NCBI GenBank assembly: GCA_039720395.1 | Contig: JBBPBK010000077.1 | Location: forward strand, 186,001 to 250,000 | DNA from: Liquidambar formosana | Lineage: Eukaryota; Streptophyta; Magnoliopsida; Saxifragales; Altingiaceae | DNA: 64,000 nt | Reading direction: 5' to 3' | Shown here: piece after piece, positions 23,268 to 34,884 of the stretch | How positions within the stretch are numbered: position 1 is the first letter of the stretch | Layout: each line of letters begins with the position of its first letter | The notes under the pieces: generated by a model | What the model was told of the DNA's origin: nothing | The model's input: the letters and a program-made list of their open reading frames with translations, nothing else | Databases searched by the model: none | Translations under genes and position numbers: made by a program

Positions 23268-24976
23268 TGTCACACCTCAAACCCAAAAGACTGGATTTGG
23301 CGATATGATAGACACAACTCACGAAGGTTTACGCCCCACATAGGCTAACCCACTTAACCATATCAACCTGTAATAATATTGACTCCAATAATCCATCCAC
23401 AATAAATTCCAACCACAATATAACTAAAATCCCAACAATTAATTGAAATAACTAGACAAATCCATAATCATCAAAATAAATTGTCACTTCCAATAATCTA
23501 CTACAATGTCCACTGAAAAAAAAAAAAAAAACTAATTCTTCTAAATATTAAAATAAAAGTTCTAGTGTAACTAGAAGATCAAGCTATCGACTCCCTAGCT
23601 ATTCGCACGCAGAAGCCACTCACAACAAGCTAATTATCTGTGGGGAAAAATATAAGGGGTGAGCATAAAGCTCAGCAAGAAAATTTTACACAATATATAC
23701 GGGAAGAGGTCAAGCATATTTGCACGATTGATTTAAAAACACATGAGTAACAAAACGATAAAGTTTCACAATAAGTCATTTCCTTCAATTCAGTAGGCAT
23801 ATAAACTTTTAGAAATAATTCTCTTGTTTTCAATTCAATAAACAATAACACTGAAACACTTTCGATAACAATGCATTCGATAAATCACTTTAGAATCACT
23901 GATTGATAATACAAATCAATAAAACATTAGTTCATACAAGTACTTCCTCTGGCTAAACTCACATTTAATAGGCGCCCATCATCGTGGGACTTTACACTAC
24001 ATCAGTACTGATGACCAACAGTATTAGAATCCCCTGCTGGCACGGACCAATTTTCCAACAGTATTAAAATCCCCTGCTGGGACGGACCAATAATCTAACC
24101 AGAGTTCACACTTATACAATAAAAACATTTGGCAAATATCTTTCACAAGAAAAATAGATTCAAACACGTATGTAAAACAATTTCAATAAATGACTATTTT
24201 GCTTGACCTATAGTACATAAGAAATAAACACTTTGATAGTGAAATAATTTTGAAAACAATTGTCCATAAATCATTAGCTCACAAAAGAGGAATAAAAATC
24301 AGATTTATTTTTATTTAATCAAAGAGGGCGATACATTGTGCAAGTTCCCTTACCTCAAGCCAAACCTTCAACAATTCAAGCGATTGAACTCCTAATCACT
24401 CCAATGCTATTCAGAACCTAAAATCAATAATATCTTTTATCAATAATTTATATTTATATTAATATTTCATTCTAATTACGTGGTACACTAACAGTTCAAT
24501 TTCTAATTCTAATGGCCCCATAAACCCTTCTTCCCTGTAATAGTTATGTGCTTATAATACGTATGGCTTGTGTGTGTGTATATATATATATATATCTGTG
24601 TGTATGTATTAAAAGTTGATAGTCAACTTACTACAAACAGACTATCAACGTGATAAAGTAATCTTCCTAAATCCAAGTTGATAGTCAACTTGCTAAAAAC
24701 TGACTATCAACATAATAAAGTATCCTTCCCAAAACCTGATGAGTGAGTACGGTTGTCCTTTCAATTAGAAAAGTTGACAGCTAACTTGCTACAACTTGAC
24801 TGTCAACGTGATATGATTCATCACAACAAAAGCTGAAAAGTTGACGATCAACTTGCTACAACTGACTGTCAATGTGACATGAAAAAAGTGAATGTACAGT
24901 AAAAAGCTTTATGAACAGTGATGAATAGTGTCAGATTATATATATATATATATAATACGTAATAGTGGGAATTACG

Positions 24977-25011
<35 letters not shown>

Positions 25012-25578
25012 ATCTTTTCAAGTTTTCCAAAGCCTGTAATTTCAGGATTTACTTTTTCCCCTTTCACTTTAAGTTTCAGCACACATATCAAAACGTTTTA
25101 TATAAATATGTATATATTCACTTACCTTTTTGTTTCACCAGTCAAAAAAATCCCTTTACCAATACGTCTACACAATCCATTATATATATATATCTATTAT
25201 ATTATTTATTGATACAACTACTGCATGTACACCATAAGTATATATATATATATTTACTCACTTGGCTATCAGTAAACGAAGGAGACGAAGCCAAAACAAT
25301 CCCAGCCGCCAGCCCTCTATTCTCTCAATAGTTCCCAAGCCAAAAAAAAAATATAATAACTTCCCTTATAAGATCTTATATAGGGCACAACTTAATCCTA
25401 ACCTATTTAGGTTTACTTCCAATACTAGTGTTTGGCTACACAGTTATCTAATCCATGGTTAAATCTAATCCCAATAATTATGTGAATAGTAAAATCAACT
25501 AATAAATTAAATTAACCGTAACGCGTTAAATATATAATTAATTAAATAAATAAATTTGCGTAAATACGGGGCATTACA
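23268..25578 (-). repeat. 3' LTR of the Tekay element
   Basis: In element sense it starts TGTAATGCCCCG (plus-strand ...cggggcattaca) and ends GGTGTGACA. It contains TA-rich microsatellites at 24582-24596, 24937-24955 and 24985-25011. Four palindromic TTGAC-bearing units lie at about 24613-24880. Confidence 0.93.
24612..24882 (-). promoter_or_regulatory. Repeated TTGAC palindromes in the 3' LTR
   Basis: Four units of the form aagttga-nnn-tcaactt followed by actgactatcaac. On the element's sense strand they give several TTGACT motifs, the core bound by WRKY factors (W-box). They lie where U3 enhancers would be. Function is inferred from motif only. Confidence 0.45.
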
Positions 25579-28500
25579 TTCTTCCCCCCTTAAAAAAAAG
25601 TTTAGTCCTCTAAACTTTAGCGTACCTTGATCTGCAAATAGGTGGGGGTATTTCTTTATCATATCTTTCTCGGTCTCCCAAGTAGCTTCTTCCACTTCAT
25701 GGTTCCTCCAAAGCACTTTGACTAACTTCACGGACTTATTTCGTAGCACCTTCACTTCTCTATCCAAAATTTGCACTGGTTGTTCTTCATATGATAGGTC
25801 CTCTTGAATTTGAATAGGCTCATACTCCAAAATGTGAGATGGGTTCGATACATATTTCCGTAAAATTGAAACGTGAAAAACATCATGTACCCGCGATAGC
25901 TTAGGTGGCAATGCAACTCTATAGGCCAAAGGACCAACTGTCTCTAATATTTTGAAAGGGCCAATATATCTCGGACTCAACTTGCCCTTTTTACCAAACC
26001 TCATTACACTTTTCATTGGGGATATTTTCAAGAAAACATGATCACCAACCTCAAACTTCAAATCTCGCCTACCACTGTCAGCATAACTCTTATGTCTACT
26101 ATGAGCTGCTTTAAGTCTTTCTCGAATCTGAGCGACCTTGTCCGAAGTCACCTGTATTAATTCAGGGCCAATAAGCTTCCGCTCTCCAACTTCATCCCAA
26201 CAAATAGGCGATCTACACTTCCTCCCATACAATGCCTCATAAGGCGCCATGCAAATACTAGAATGATAACTGTTGTTATAAGCAAACTCCACCAAAGGCA
26301 AATGGGTATCCCAACTATGCTTAAAGTCCAGCGCACAAGCTCTAAGCATATCTTCCAAAGTTTGAATAGTCCGTTCCGACTGACCATCTGTTTGAGGATG
26401 GAAAGCAGTACTGAAATTCAACTTAGTTCCCAAAGCAGTGTGTAGGCTCTCCCAAAACCGTGCTGTAAAGTGGGGGTCTCTGTCAGACACTATTGACACT
26501 GGCACTCCATGGTACTTCACTATCTCATTAATGTAAAGCTCAGCCAAATCTTCTAACGAATAAGTTTTCTTAATAGCTAAAAAGTGTGCTGACTTTGTCA
26601 ATCTGTCCATTATCACCCAAATCTCATCATTACCTCGCGGTGTTCTAGGGAATCCAGTTACGAAATCTATAGTTAGGTGTTCCCACTTCCACTCGGGAAT
26701 GTCAAGGGGTTTTAGTAACCCAGCAGGTCTCTGATGTTCTATCTTCACTTGTTGGCACACCAAGCACTTTGATACAAACTGAGCAACCTCCCTTTTCATA
26801 TTATTCCACCAGTACAAATCCCGCAAATCTCTATACATTTTTGTTCCTCCTGGATGCACTGTGTATTTTGAACAATGAGCTTCTCTCAAAATTTCTTTCT
26901 TCAACTCAGGGTTGTTTGAAACACAAAGTCTAGTCCCATGTCTTAGCACACCATCTTCCTGAATTGAAAAATCGGGTTTATTACCCTTATTCACTTCTTC
27001 TATGATACGAACCAACTGAGGATCACTACTTTGAGAAGTCTTAATCCTCTCTATTAAGGTTGGTTGTACCTGAAGTGTAGCTAGAATCATACCAGACTCT
27101 TGCACTCGAATAGTGGCTCTTAAATTCCTTAACTCTTCAAGTAAATACCTTTGCCCAATTGCTAAAGCTGCTATACGTCCCTCCGCTTTTCTACTCAAGG
27201 CATCAGCTACCACATTGGCTTTACCAGGATGGTACTGAATGGTGCAATCATAATCTTTCATCAACTCAATCCATCGCCTCTGTCTGAGGTTCAACTCCTT
27301 CTGAGAAAACAAATATTTCAAACTCTTATGATCAGTGTAAATCTCACAAGTTTCACCATAAAGATAGTGTCTCCAAATTTTTAAAGCAAAAATCACAGCT
27401 GCTAGTTCTAGGTCATGAGTGGGGTAATTCTTCTCATACGGTTTGAGCTGCCTAGAAGCATATGCTATCACCTTCCCATGTTGCATTAGGACACAACCAA
27501 GTCCTTTGTGCGACGCATCGCTGTATATTACAAATCCACCTGAACCTGACGGAATGGTCAACACTGGGGCAGTCACCAACCGATCCTTTAAGTCTTGAAA
27601 ACTCTGCTCACACTCCTTTGTCCATTCAAATTTCACCATCTTCTGAGTCAATCTGGTTAATGGGATGGCAATCTTTGAGAATCCCTTAATGAACCTTCTA
27701 TAGTAACCTGCAAGGCCTAGAAAGCTCTGCACTTCAGTCACACTAGTAGGGGGACTCCAATTAACCACTGCTTCCACCTTCGCAGGATCCACTGAAATAC
27801 CATCTTTTGAAATGATGTGCCCAAGAAAGGACACTCTGTCTAGCCAAAATTCACACTTCTTCAACTTTGCAAACAATTGCTTCTCTCTTAAAGTCTGTAA
27901 AACTATGCTCAAGTGTTGCTCGTGCTCCTCTAAACTCTTAGAGTACACTAAAATATCATCAATAAAGACAACTACAAACTGATCCAAATAAGGCTTGAAC
28001 ACCCTATTCATTAAGTCCATGAACGCCGCAGGTGCATTAGTCAACCCAAAGGGCATAACTAAGAACTCATAATGCCCATATCTAGTACGAAAAGCTGTCT
28101 TAGACACATCTTCCCCCTTAACCTTCAATTGATGGTACCCAGATCTCAAATCAATCTTGGAAAAGACTTGGGCACCCTGCAACTGATCAAATAAGTCATC
28201 TATCCGCGGCAAAGGATACTTATTTTTCACAGTAGCTTTATTCAACTCTCGATAATCAATGCACAACCTCATGCTCCCATCTTTCTTCTTCACAAATAAA
28301 ACCGGTGCACCCCAAGGAGATACACTAGGTCGGATGAAGCCCTTGTCAAGGAGCTCTTGCAATTGCATTTTCAATTCCTTGAGCTCAACCAGTGCCATAC
28401 GATAGGGAGCTTTGGAAATAGGTGCAGTGCCAGGCACTACATCAATGGTGAACTCGATCTCTCTATTGGGTAGTAAGCCAGGCAAATCTTCAGGAAATAC

Positions 28501-29160
28501 CTCCGAGAAATTTCGAACAATGGGAATATCCTCAAACTTCACTTCATCTTTTTTATTGTCCACCACATATGCCAAATACCCTTGACAATTCTTTTTCAAT
28601 AATCGCTTTGCATGCATTGCTGAGATGATGTTAAGAGGGGTACTAATTCTAGTCCCTTCAAAACAAAATTCTATTTCCCCTGGACTACAAAAGACAACCC
28701 TCTTACTAAAACAATCAACTGTTGCATGGTAGGCAGAAAGCCAGTCCATGCCTAAAATTACATCAAAATCCCGAATATCCAAAGGAACTAAGTCTACAGA
28801 CAATTCTCTATCACCCACCAGAACCACACAATGTTTAAACACACAATCAATAGTCACAAAATCTCCCAAAGGGGTGGCAACAAACAGATCACAATTTAAT
28901 GGTTCAGGTGTTTTCTTAAATTTCTCAGCAAATGCATAGGATACAAAAGAATGGGTAGAACCAGAATCAATCAATACTTTTGCATCAAAAGAATGTAGGG
29001 GCAAGGTACCTGTCACCACCGAGTTGGATGCTTGTGCATCCTGCTGGGTCATAGCAAAAACCCTTCCCTGAACCTTCGGCCTCTGTCCAGTTCCCTGTGG
29101 TTTGTCCCTTTCTCCCTTCATATTCGAGCAATCTTGATTTGGTGGCCTATCTTGCCACAT
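25507..29160 (-). CDS. Tekay pol polyprotein (PR-RT-RNaseH-INT-chromodomain)
   Basis: An open frame of 1217 codons. Domain order: aspartic protease (LIDSGS near residue 65), reverse transcriptase ([29 protein letters not shown] near 395), RNase H ([20 protein letters not shown]), integrase with HHCC zinc finger and catalytic-core motifs ([32 protein letters not shown]). Last comes a chromodomain ([15 protein letters not shown] near 1130-1150), which defines chromoviruses and is thought to target chromatin. No stop interrupts pol. The frame runs on through the polypurine tract into the LTR, so the last 40 or so residues are probably not original. The listed start is simply the first ATG after a gag frameshift. 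Confidence 0.93.
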   Translation of the reverse strand: MWQDRPPNQDCSNMKGERDKPQGTGQRPKVQGRVFAMTQQDAQASNSVVTGTLPLHSFDAKVLIDSGSTHSFVSYAFAEKFKKTPEPLNCDLFVATPLGDFVTIDCVFKHCVVLVGDRELSVDLVPLDIRDFDVILGMDWLSAYHATVDCFSKRVVFCSPGEIEFCFEGTRISTPLNIISAMHAKRLLKKNCQGYLAYVVDNKKDEVKFEDIPIVRNFSEVFPEDLPGLLPNREIEFTIDVVPGTAPISKAPYRMALVELKELKMQLQELLDKGFIRPSVSPWGAPVLFVKKKDGSMRLCIDYRELNKATVKNKYPLPRIDDLFDQLQGAQVFSKIDLRSGYHQLKVKGEDVSKTAFRTRYGHYEFLVMPFGLTNAPAAFMDLMNRVFKPYLDQFVVVFIDDILVYSKSLEEHEQHLSIVLQTLREKQLFAKLKKCEFWLDRVSFLGHIISKDGISVDPAKVEAVVNWSPPTSVTEVQSFLGLAGYYRRFIKGFSKIAIPLTRLTQKMVKFEWTKECEQSFQDLKDRLVTAPVLTIPSGSGGFVIYSDASHKGLGCVLMQHGKVIAYASRQLKPYEKNYPTHDLELAAVIFALKIWRHYLYGETCEIYTDHKSLKYLFSQKELNLRQRRWIELMKDYDCTIQYHPGKANVVADALSRKAEGRIAALAIGQRYLLEELRNLRATIRVQESGMILATLQVQPTLIERIKTSQSSDPQLVRIIEEVNKGNKPDFSIQEDGVLRHGTRLCVSNNPELKKEILREAHCSKYTVHPGGTKMYRDLRDLYWWNNMKREVAQFVSKCLVCQQVKIEHQRPAGLLKPLDIPEWKWEHLTIDFVTGFPRTPRGNDEIWVIMDRLTKSAHFLAIKKTYSLEDLAELYINEIVKYHGVPVSIVSDRDPHFTARFWESLHTALGTKLNFSTAFHPQTDGQSERTIQTLEDMLRACALDFKHSWDTHLPLVEFAYNNSYHSSICMAPYEALYGRKCRSPICWDEVGERKLIGPELIQVTSDKVAQIRERLKAAHSRHKSYADSGRRDLKFEVGDHVFLKISPMKSVMRFGKKGKLSPRYIGPFKILETVGPLAYRVALPPKLSRVHDVFHVSILRKYVSNPSHILEYEPIQIQEDLSYEEQPVQILDREVKVLRNKSVKLVKVLWRNHEVEEATWETEKDMIKKYPHLFADQGTLKFRGLNFFLRGEECNAPYLRKFIYLINYIFNALRLI
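25579..25602 (-). other. Polypurine tract of the Tekay element
   Basis: On the minus strand a purine run (aaggggggaagaa) sits directly before the LTR start TGTAATG, the plus-strand primer site. Confidence 0.8.
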
Positions 29161-30029
29161 TTAAAGCAAGCTCCAGTCTCTAGGTAGCAGGCTCTATCTC
29201 CATGGAATTTTCCACATCTCTGACAAGCCTTCTTCTGAGTTTGATCTTTGCTTTCTCTCCCTGCAGACTCTCTCTTCTGACCAAACCTGTTGTTCTGCTT
29301 CCCTTTCTGTGGCTCTTCAGATTGAGCTCTCTTCCTTTTCTTTTCTCTGGCTTCCCAAGATTCCTTACTAATAATCTTAGCCTTCAATGCCCTATCCACC
29401 ATCTCATGATAGGTTTCTAGCCCTAGCAAGGAGATTCTATCTTTAATATGGGGCTTCAATCCTCTTAAGAATTTGCGTGCTTTCTTTTTCTCATCAGCAA
29501 TCAAGTGTGGAGCAAAGCGAGACAAAGAAGTAAACTTTACCTCATACTCAGTCACTGAATTAACTTGTTCTAACTCTAGGAATTCTATCTCTTTTTGATC
29601 TCTCACACTATCAGGGAAGTACTTCTCATAAAAGACAGTTACAAACCTCTCCCATGTAACTTGTTGATTACCAGCACCTAACACTGTGCGAGCTGTCTTC
29701 CACCACTGATCTACATCCCCTTCTAGCATAAACGCAGCAAACAGAACTTTCTGAGCATTATCACTTCCCAGTACCTTGAATATCTTCTCCATTTTACCAA
29801 TCCAAGCTTCCGCTTCCAGTGGGTCAATAGTTCCCTAGAAAGCAGGAGGATGAAGCTTATGGAATTGGTCCCAAGTAGAGGGTGTAGGAGCAATGGCTCT
29901 TCGAGCATTAGTGTTTCCGGCTCTCACATGCTGCTCAACCACATTAGTTAAACTTCCTATTGCTCTAAAAACTCCTTCTAGATCATTTGGTGGAGCTGCA
30001 CCGTTTGGTTGTTGTTTCCTTGGAGGCAT
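29118..30029 (-). pseudogene. Tekay gag, with a nonsense codon and a frameshift
   Basis: Starts MPPRKQQPNG at 30029. It contains the capsid-like region (VTWERFVTVFYEKYFPDSVR, LRGLKPHIKDRI) and a CCHC knuckle (CFKCGKIGH). An in-frame TAG lies at about 29835, between residues PPAF and GTIDPLEAEAW. A second lesion sits inside the zinc knuckle near 29118-29125: one base appears lost, and the frame moves from gag to that of pol. Gag would coat the RNA and form particles. This copy could not make a full-length product without suppression. Confidence 0.88.
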
Positions 30030-30267
30030 CTTTCAATCCTGATTTTCCAAATAATTTAGGTTTAGCATTCATAATAAATTCTAAACAATAAATTAATAAT
30101 GGACAAATATATTAAATAATCACTCTATAAGCCATGTTATCAATTCTAAAAAATTCCTGTTGTACTACAACTAAATTACCAATTTTTAGTTTACACCTAT
30201 CTTCTCATTCGTCTATACTTTGTCAATCCTATGGTTATGATCTAAGAGTCTACAGAATCATAAACCT

Positions 30268-30284
30268 GGCTTTGATACCAAAAC
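30268..30284 (-). other. Primer-binding site, initiator tRNA-Met
   Basis: Next to the 5' LTR the minus strand reads TTGGTATCAAAGCC, close to the TGGTATCAGAGCC complement of the plant initiator tRNA-Met 3' end. Confidence 0.85.
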
Positions 30285-32602
30285 TGTCACACCCCTAAAC
30301 CCAAAAGACTGGATTTGGCGATATGATAGACACAACTCACAAAGGTTTACGCCCCACATAGGCTAACCCACTTAACCATATCAACCTGTAATAATATTGA
30401 CTCCAATAATCCATCCACAATAAATTCCAACCACAATATAACTAAAATCTCAACAATTAATTGAAATAACTAGATAAATCCATAATCATCAAAATAAATT
30501 GTCACTTCCAATAATCTACTACAATGTCCACTGAAATAAAAAAAAAAACTAATTCTTCTAAATATTAAAATAAAAGTTCTAGTATAACTAGAAGATCAAG
30601 CTATCGACTCCCTAGCTCTTTGCACGCAAAAGCCACTCACAACAAGCTAATCATCTGTGTGGAAAAATATAAGGGGTGAGCATAAAGCTCAGCAAGAAAA
30701 TTTTACACAATATATACGGGAAGAGGTCAAGCATATTCGCACGATTGATTTAAAAACACGTGAGTAACAAAACGATAAAGTTTCACAATAAGTCATTTCC
30801 TTCAATTCAGTAGGCATATAAACTTTTAAAAATAATTCTCTTGTTTTCAATTCAATAAACAATAACACTGAAATACTTTCGATAACAATGCATTCGATAA
30901 ATCACTTTAGAATCACTGATTGATAATACAAATCAATAAAACATTAGTTCATACAAGTACTTCCTCTGGCTAGACTCACATTTAATAGGCGCCCATCATC
31001 GTGGGACTTTACACTACATCAGTACTGATGACCAACAGTATTAGAATCCCCTGCTGGCACGGACCAATTTTCCAACAGTATTAAAATTCCCTGCTGGGAC
31101 GGACCAATAATCTAACCAGAGTTCACACTTATACAATAAAAACATTTGGCAAATATCTTTCACAAGAAAAACAGATTCAAACACGTATGTAAAACAATTT
31201 CAATAAATGACTATTTTGCTTGACCTATAGTACATAAGAAATAAACACTTTGATAGTGAAATAATTTTGAAAACAATTGTCCATAAATCATTAGCTCACA
31301 AAAGAGGAATAAAAATCAGATTTATTTTTATTTAATCAAAGAGGGCGATACATTGTGCAAGTTCCCTTACCTCAAGCCAAACCTTCAACAATTCAAGCGA
31401 TTGAACTCCTAATCACTCCAATGCTATTCAGAACCTAAAATCAATAATATCTTTTATCAATAATTTATATTTATATTAATAGTTCATTCTAATTACGTGG
31501 TACGCTAACAGTTCAATTTCTAATTCTAATGGCCCCATAAACCCTTCTTCCCTTAATAGTTATGTGCTTATAATACGTATGGCTTGTGTGTATATATATA
31601 TATATATATATATCTATCTATCTGTGTGTATGTATTAAAAGTTGATAGTCAACTTACTACAAACAGACTATCAACGTGATAAAGTAATCTTCCTAAATCC
31701 AAGTTGATAGTCAACTTGCTAAAAACTGACTATCAACATAATAAAGTATCCTTCCCAAAACCTGATGAGTGAGTACGGTTGTCCTTTCAATTAGAAAAGT
31801 TGACAGCTAACTTGCTACAACTTGACTGTCAACGTGATATGATTCATCACAACAAAAGCTGAAAAGTTGACAGTCAACTTGCTACAAACTGACTGTCAAC
31901 GTGACATGAAAAAAGTGAATGTACAGTAAAAAGCTTTATGAAAAGTGATGAATAGTGTCAGATTATATATATATATATATAATACGTAATAGTGGGAATT
32001 ACGGTGTGTGTATATATATATATATATATATAATCTTTTCACGTTTTCCAAAGCCTGTAATTTTAGAATTTACTTTTTCCCCTTTCACTTTAAGTTTCAG
32101 CACACATATCAAAACGTTTTATATAAACATATATATATTCACTTACCTTTTTGTTTCACCAGTCAAAAAAATCCCTTTACCAATACGTCTACACAATCCA
32201 TTATATATATATATATCTATTATATTATTTATTGATACAACTACTACATGTACACCATAAGTATATATATATATATATTTACTCACTTGGCTATCAGTAA
32301 ACGAAGGAGACGAAGCCAAAACAATCCCAGCCGCCAGTCCTCTATTCTCTCAATAGTTCCCAAGCCAAAAAAAAAAATAATAACTTCCCTTATAAGATCT
32401 TATATAGGGCACAACTTAATCCTAACCTATTTAGGCTTACTTCCAATACTAGTGTTTGGCTACACAGTTATCTAATCCATGGTTAAATCTAATCCCAATA
32501 ATTATGTGAATAGTAAAATCAACTAATAAATTAAATTAACCGTAACGCGTTAAATATATAATTAATTAAATAAATAAATTTGTGTAAATACGGGACATTA
32601 CA
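30285..32602 (-). repeat. 5' LTR of the Tekay element
   Basis: Same ends as the 3' LTR (TGTAATG...GTGTGACA in element sense). It differs mainly in TA-repeat lengths and scattered substitutions. The four TTGAC palindromic units lie at about 31636-31905. Confidence 0.93.
31636..31905 (-). promoter_or_regulatory. Repeated TTGAC palindromes in the 5' LTR
   Basis: The same four palindromic units as in the other LTR. One unit here is a cleaner palindrome (aagttgacagtcaactt near 31865) than its counterpart near 24838. Confidence 0.45.
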
Positions 32603-32625
32603 CTATGTTCTAGACTTTTAGAGTC

Positions 32626-32935
32626 ATGAAGATTCGCTGGATTCCTCTTGGTGAAGGATGGTTGAAACTGAACTATGATGGCTCAGTAAAAAATATCAAA
32701 GGAGCAGTTGGTTCTATTATTAGATATAGTTGTGGTAAGCCTGTTATGATGCAATCCGTTTTTGGTTTGATGATAAAGTACTCTGCCTGAAATGGAAGCC
32801 ATTGCTTTTAGAAATGGTCTTCTTCTTGCAAAGGAAAAAATGATTAAAAGAATTTAGATAGAAGGTGAAGCAAACATTTTGATTAATCATCTTCATAAGT
32901 TACAAAGTTTTCCTTGGAAGGTTCATAGTAAGGTT
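32626..32935 (+). pseudogene. RNase H-like (RVT_3) fragment, decayed
   Basis: Pieces read IRWIPLGEGWLKLNYDGSVK, GAVGSIIR, then after frameshifts and stops EMEAIAFRNGLLLAK and INHLHKLQSFPW. WLKLNYDGS with a following GA-G-IR is the first block of the RNase H-like domain found at the ends of plant LINEs and in free-standing RVT_3 genes. The second block (E--A---GL) carries the next conserved acid. It starts 24 bp after the Tekay LTR. Confidence 0.7.
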
Positions 32936-33201
32936 TAATTTAGATAGAAGGTGAAGCAAACATTTTTTTTTCCAGTTTTAGGAAGGTTTAATTTTGCCAA
33001 TAACTTTCATTATAGAAGTTAGAATTGACTTCTATCAATTTTGATTACTATATAGGGTTGGCTCGATATATCCTTATGCAATGCAAGTCTATATGCTGCA
33101 GAATTTCATATATCCTTATTGCTTAGTTTTCATATTTTTTTTACAATTACTTAAGAGTTTATTTGTTGATGATATTTTTTTAAAGGTGAACAAGTGAAGT
33201 A

Positions 33202-33636
33202 ATGTTGTCTACAAACAACCCGCCCCCACCCAATTGCTTGAGAGCAGCCCCTAAATTGTGTAATTGTGGACATCGAGCCATCTTGAAGATATCGCAAAAG
33301 AACCATAGTAGATATTGCCTTTTTTATTCATGCCCTGGTTACATTGTGAGTAATATGTAAGTCTTGAAATATGTTAAACTTTTAAGTTCTTATTTATATT
33401 TTAACAATATGCAAACTTTTCAGGAACGAAACGGACACGATTGCCATTTCTTCTCTTGGTGTGAGCCTACAGATGGTGTGCATAACACTGGCGACGAGGC
33501 ATCTTCCACATTCCAATCAGATTTAGAGCATTATAGGCGATATAATTACATTCTACCTACATCGACGGAGTTTAGGATAATTGTCCGAATGTTAATAATC
33601 TTGGCGATTGTGTATTGGGTTTTAAATAAGCTATGA
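33202..33636 (+). CDS. Small GRF-type zinc-finger membrane protein
   Basis: Two exons, 33202-33345 (donor gtgagt) and 33424-33636 (acceptor ttcag), joined in phase 0 to give 118 residues. The N-terminal half holds the GRF zinc-finger pattern: CNCGHRAILKIS, then RYCLFYSCPGY, then NGHDCHFFSWCE. Such fingers bind single-stranded nucleic acid in several proteins. The C-terminus (IIVRMLIILAIVYWVL) is a likely membrane anchor. Plants have many short GRF proteins of this type, often found near Mutator-like or FAR1-like genes. The frame is intact, unlike its neighbours within the inverted-repeat block. It may be an element-encoded gene or a captured host gene. Expression is unknown. Confidence 0.8.
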
Positions 33637-33639
33637 ATA

Positions 33640-34429
33640 TTTATAATTAAACATTTTGGATATTAATGTTATCATTTTGGATACGATGGTGTTTTCGCAT
33701 TTCAATACTTATTATATGTAAAGGCTAAACAAATGACACTTGAATATATTCAATTTGACAGGATATACCAGATGTCACTTGAATGTATTCAACTTGACAC
33801 TTGAATGTATTCGAAGTAGTAGACAATTTTTTTGATAGACTTTTTTTTTTTTTTTTTGTTCTCTTGTTGTGAGAAATGGTTTAGTAGATGTATTTGGTGC
33901 AAGTAGGGTTAGGACTTAAGAGAGTGTGAGTGAGAGTGAGGGTAAAATTGAAATCTGAAAACATATATTGCTGTGAAAACTCGAAGTTGGTAGCGTAGGC
34001 AAAATTGCCACACAACCACCAGTTTCAGGTAACATGTTTTGGTGATTACCATTTGCACCAAATTAACCAATTTCCATGGCTAGCACCAAATAGCTTTACT
34101 TGCATAGCCTTATCGTTTTGTCCAATACTTTGAGATCAATATAAGAGTAAACTATTACCCACCATGCCCAAGGCCCAACGTACCCTTAGGCCTAATTGCA
34201 CACTATAATGGTAGTACCCTTACAGTCTTCATGCAATTGGAAGCCACTGGAGGACTCCAAACTAAGGAAACTAAGTCCAAACTTAAGTTTCAACTTCAAT
34301 TGCTTAACAAGCCAAGTTTGAGCAACAGCAGGAAATATAAACCTCGTGAAAATGAAAGTTGTTTACAATTAAACCTCATGTCAATGAAAATTGTTTACAA
34401 TTAAACCTCATGATAATGAAATTCAATTA
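33640..34429. other. Non-coding DNA
   Basis: AT-rich with short local duplications (cacttgaatgtattcaa words near 33747-33810; aaacctcatg words at 34340-34425). No gene. Confidence 0.4.
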
Positions 34430-34560
34430 TAATTTTTTTATAAATTTTGGCATGACCCTGTCTATATTACGGACATCTCAAGTTCTCGACTAATCAAACC
34501 TGTACAAAATGAAATAAATATAATTTCACAGCAGCCAGCAATATATGAAGAATAACATTT
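34430..34560. repeat. LTR-end-like repeat piece, copy 1
   Basis: Contains tggcatgaccctgtctat, ggacatctcaagttctcgac and aaacctgtacaaaat. Related pieces lie at 36625-36945 and inside the LTR at 62940-63020. Confidence 0.6.
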
Positions 34561-34884
34561 TTTTTTTAGAAATTCTAACATGACATTGTTTATAACAACA
34601 ATTAGTCCCAAAAAAAAAAAGAAAAAAAAAAGAAGAAACCAACCAAAAAGAACTAAAGATTACATTTAAAGTTTCAGTCCATAGTCCATGTACACATTAA
34701 ACCAAAATACATCAGTGCACACATTAAATAATTAGTCTCCCACCATGCTTTGCACTTCATTCCATGAATGTTCATCAATCCTGAATATAAAAAGTTTAAA
34801 AAGAAAACAACATTAATTTCTAAAAAAAAAAATCACAATGATAGTATAAAAACTAAACTAAGTTGGTTTATTTATTTTTTACTT

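Larger units (their letters stand above)
23268..32602 (-). mobile_element. Ty3/gypsy retrotransposon, Tekay (Del)-type chromovirus
   Basis: A complete-length 9.3-kb element on the minus strand: LTRs at 30285-32602 (5') and 23268-25578 (3'), tRNA-Met primer-binding site, gag and pol with a C-terminal chromodomain, and a polypurine tract. Flanks are CTATA (23263-23267) and CTATG (32603-32607), a 5-bp target duplication with one change. The two LTRs differ by only scattered substitutions and simple-repeat lengths, so insertion is recent compared with its surroundings. Gag carries an internal stop and a frameshift, so this copy is probably not autonomous. Confidence 0.93.

Noticed and set aside
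24928..25462. Frames of YIYIYI type, repeated at 31955-32475
   Set aside because: Products of (ta)n microsatellites within the two Tekay LTRs.
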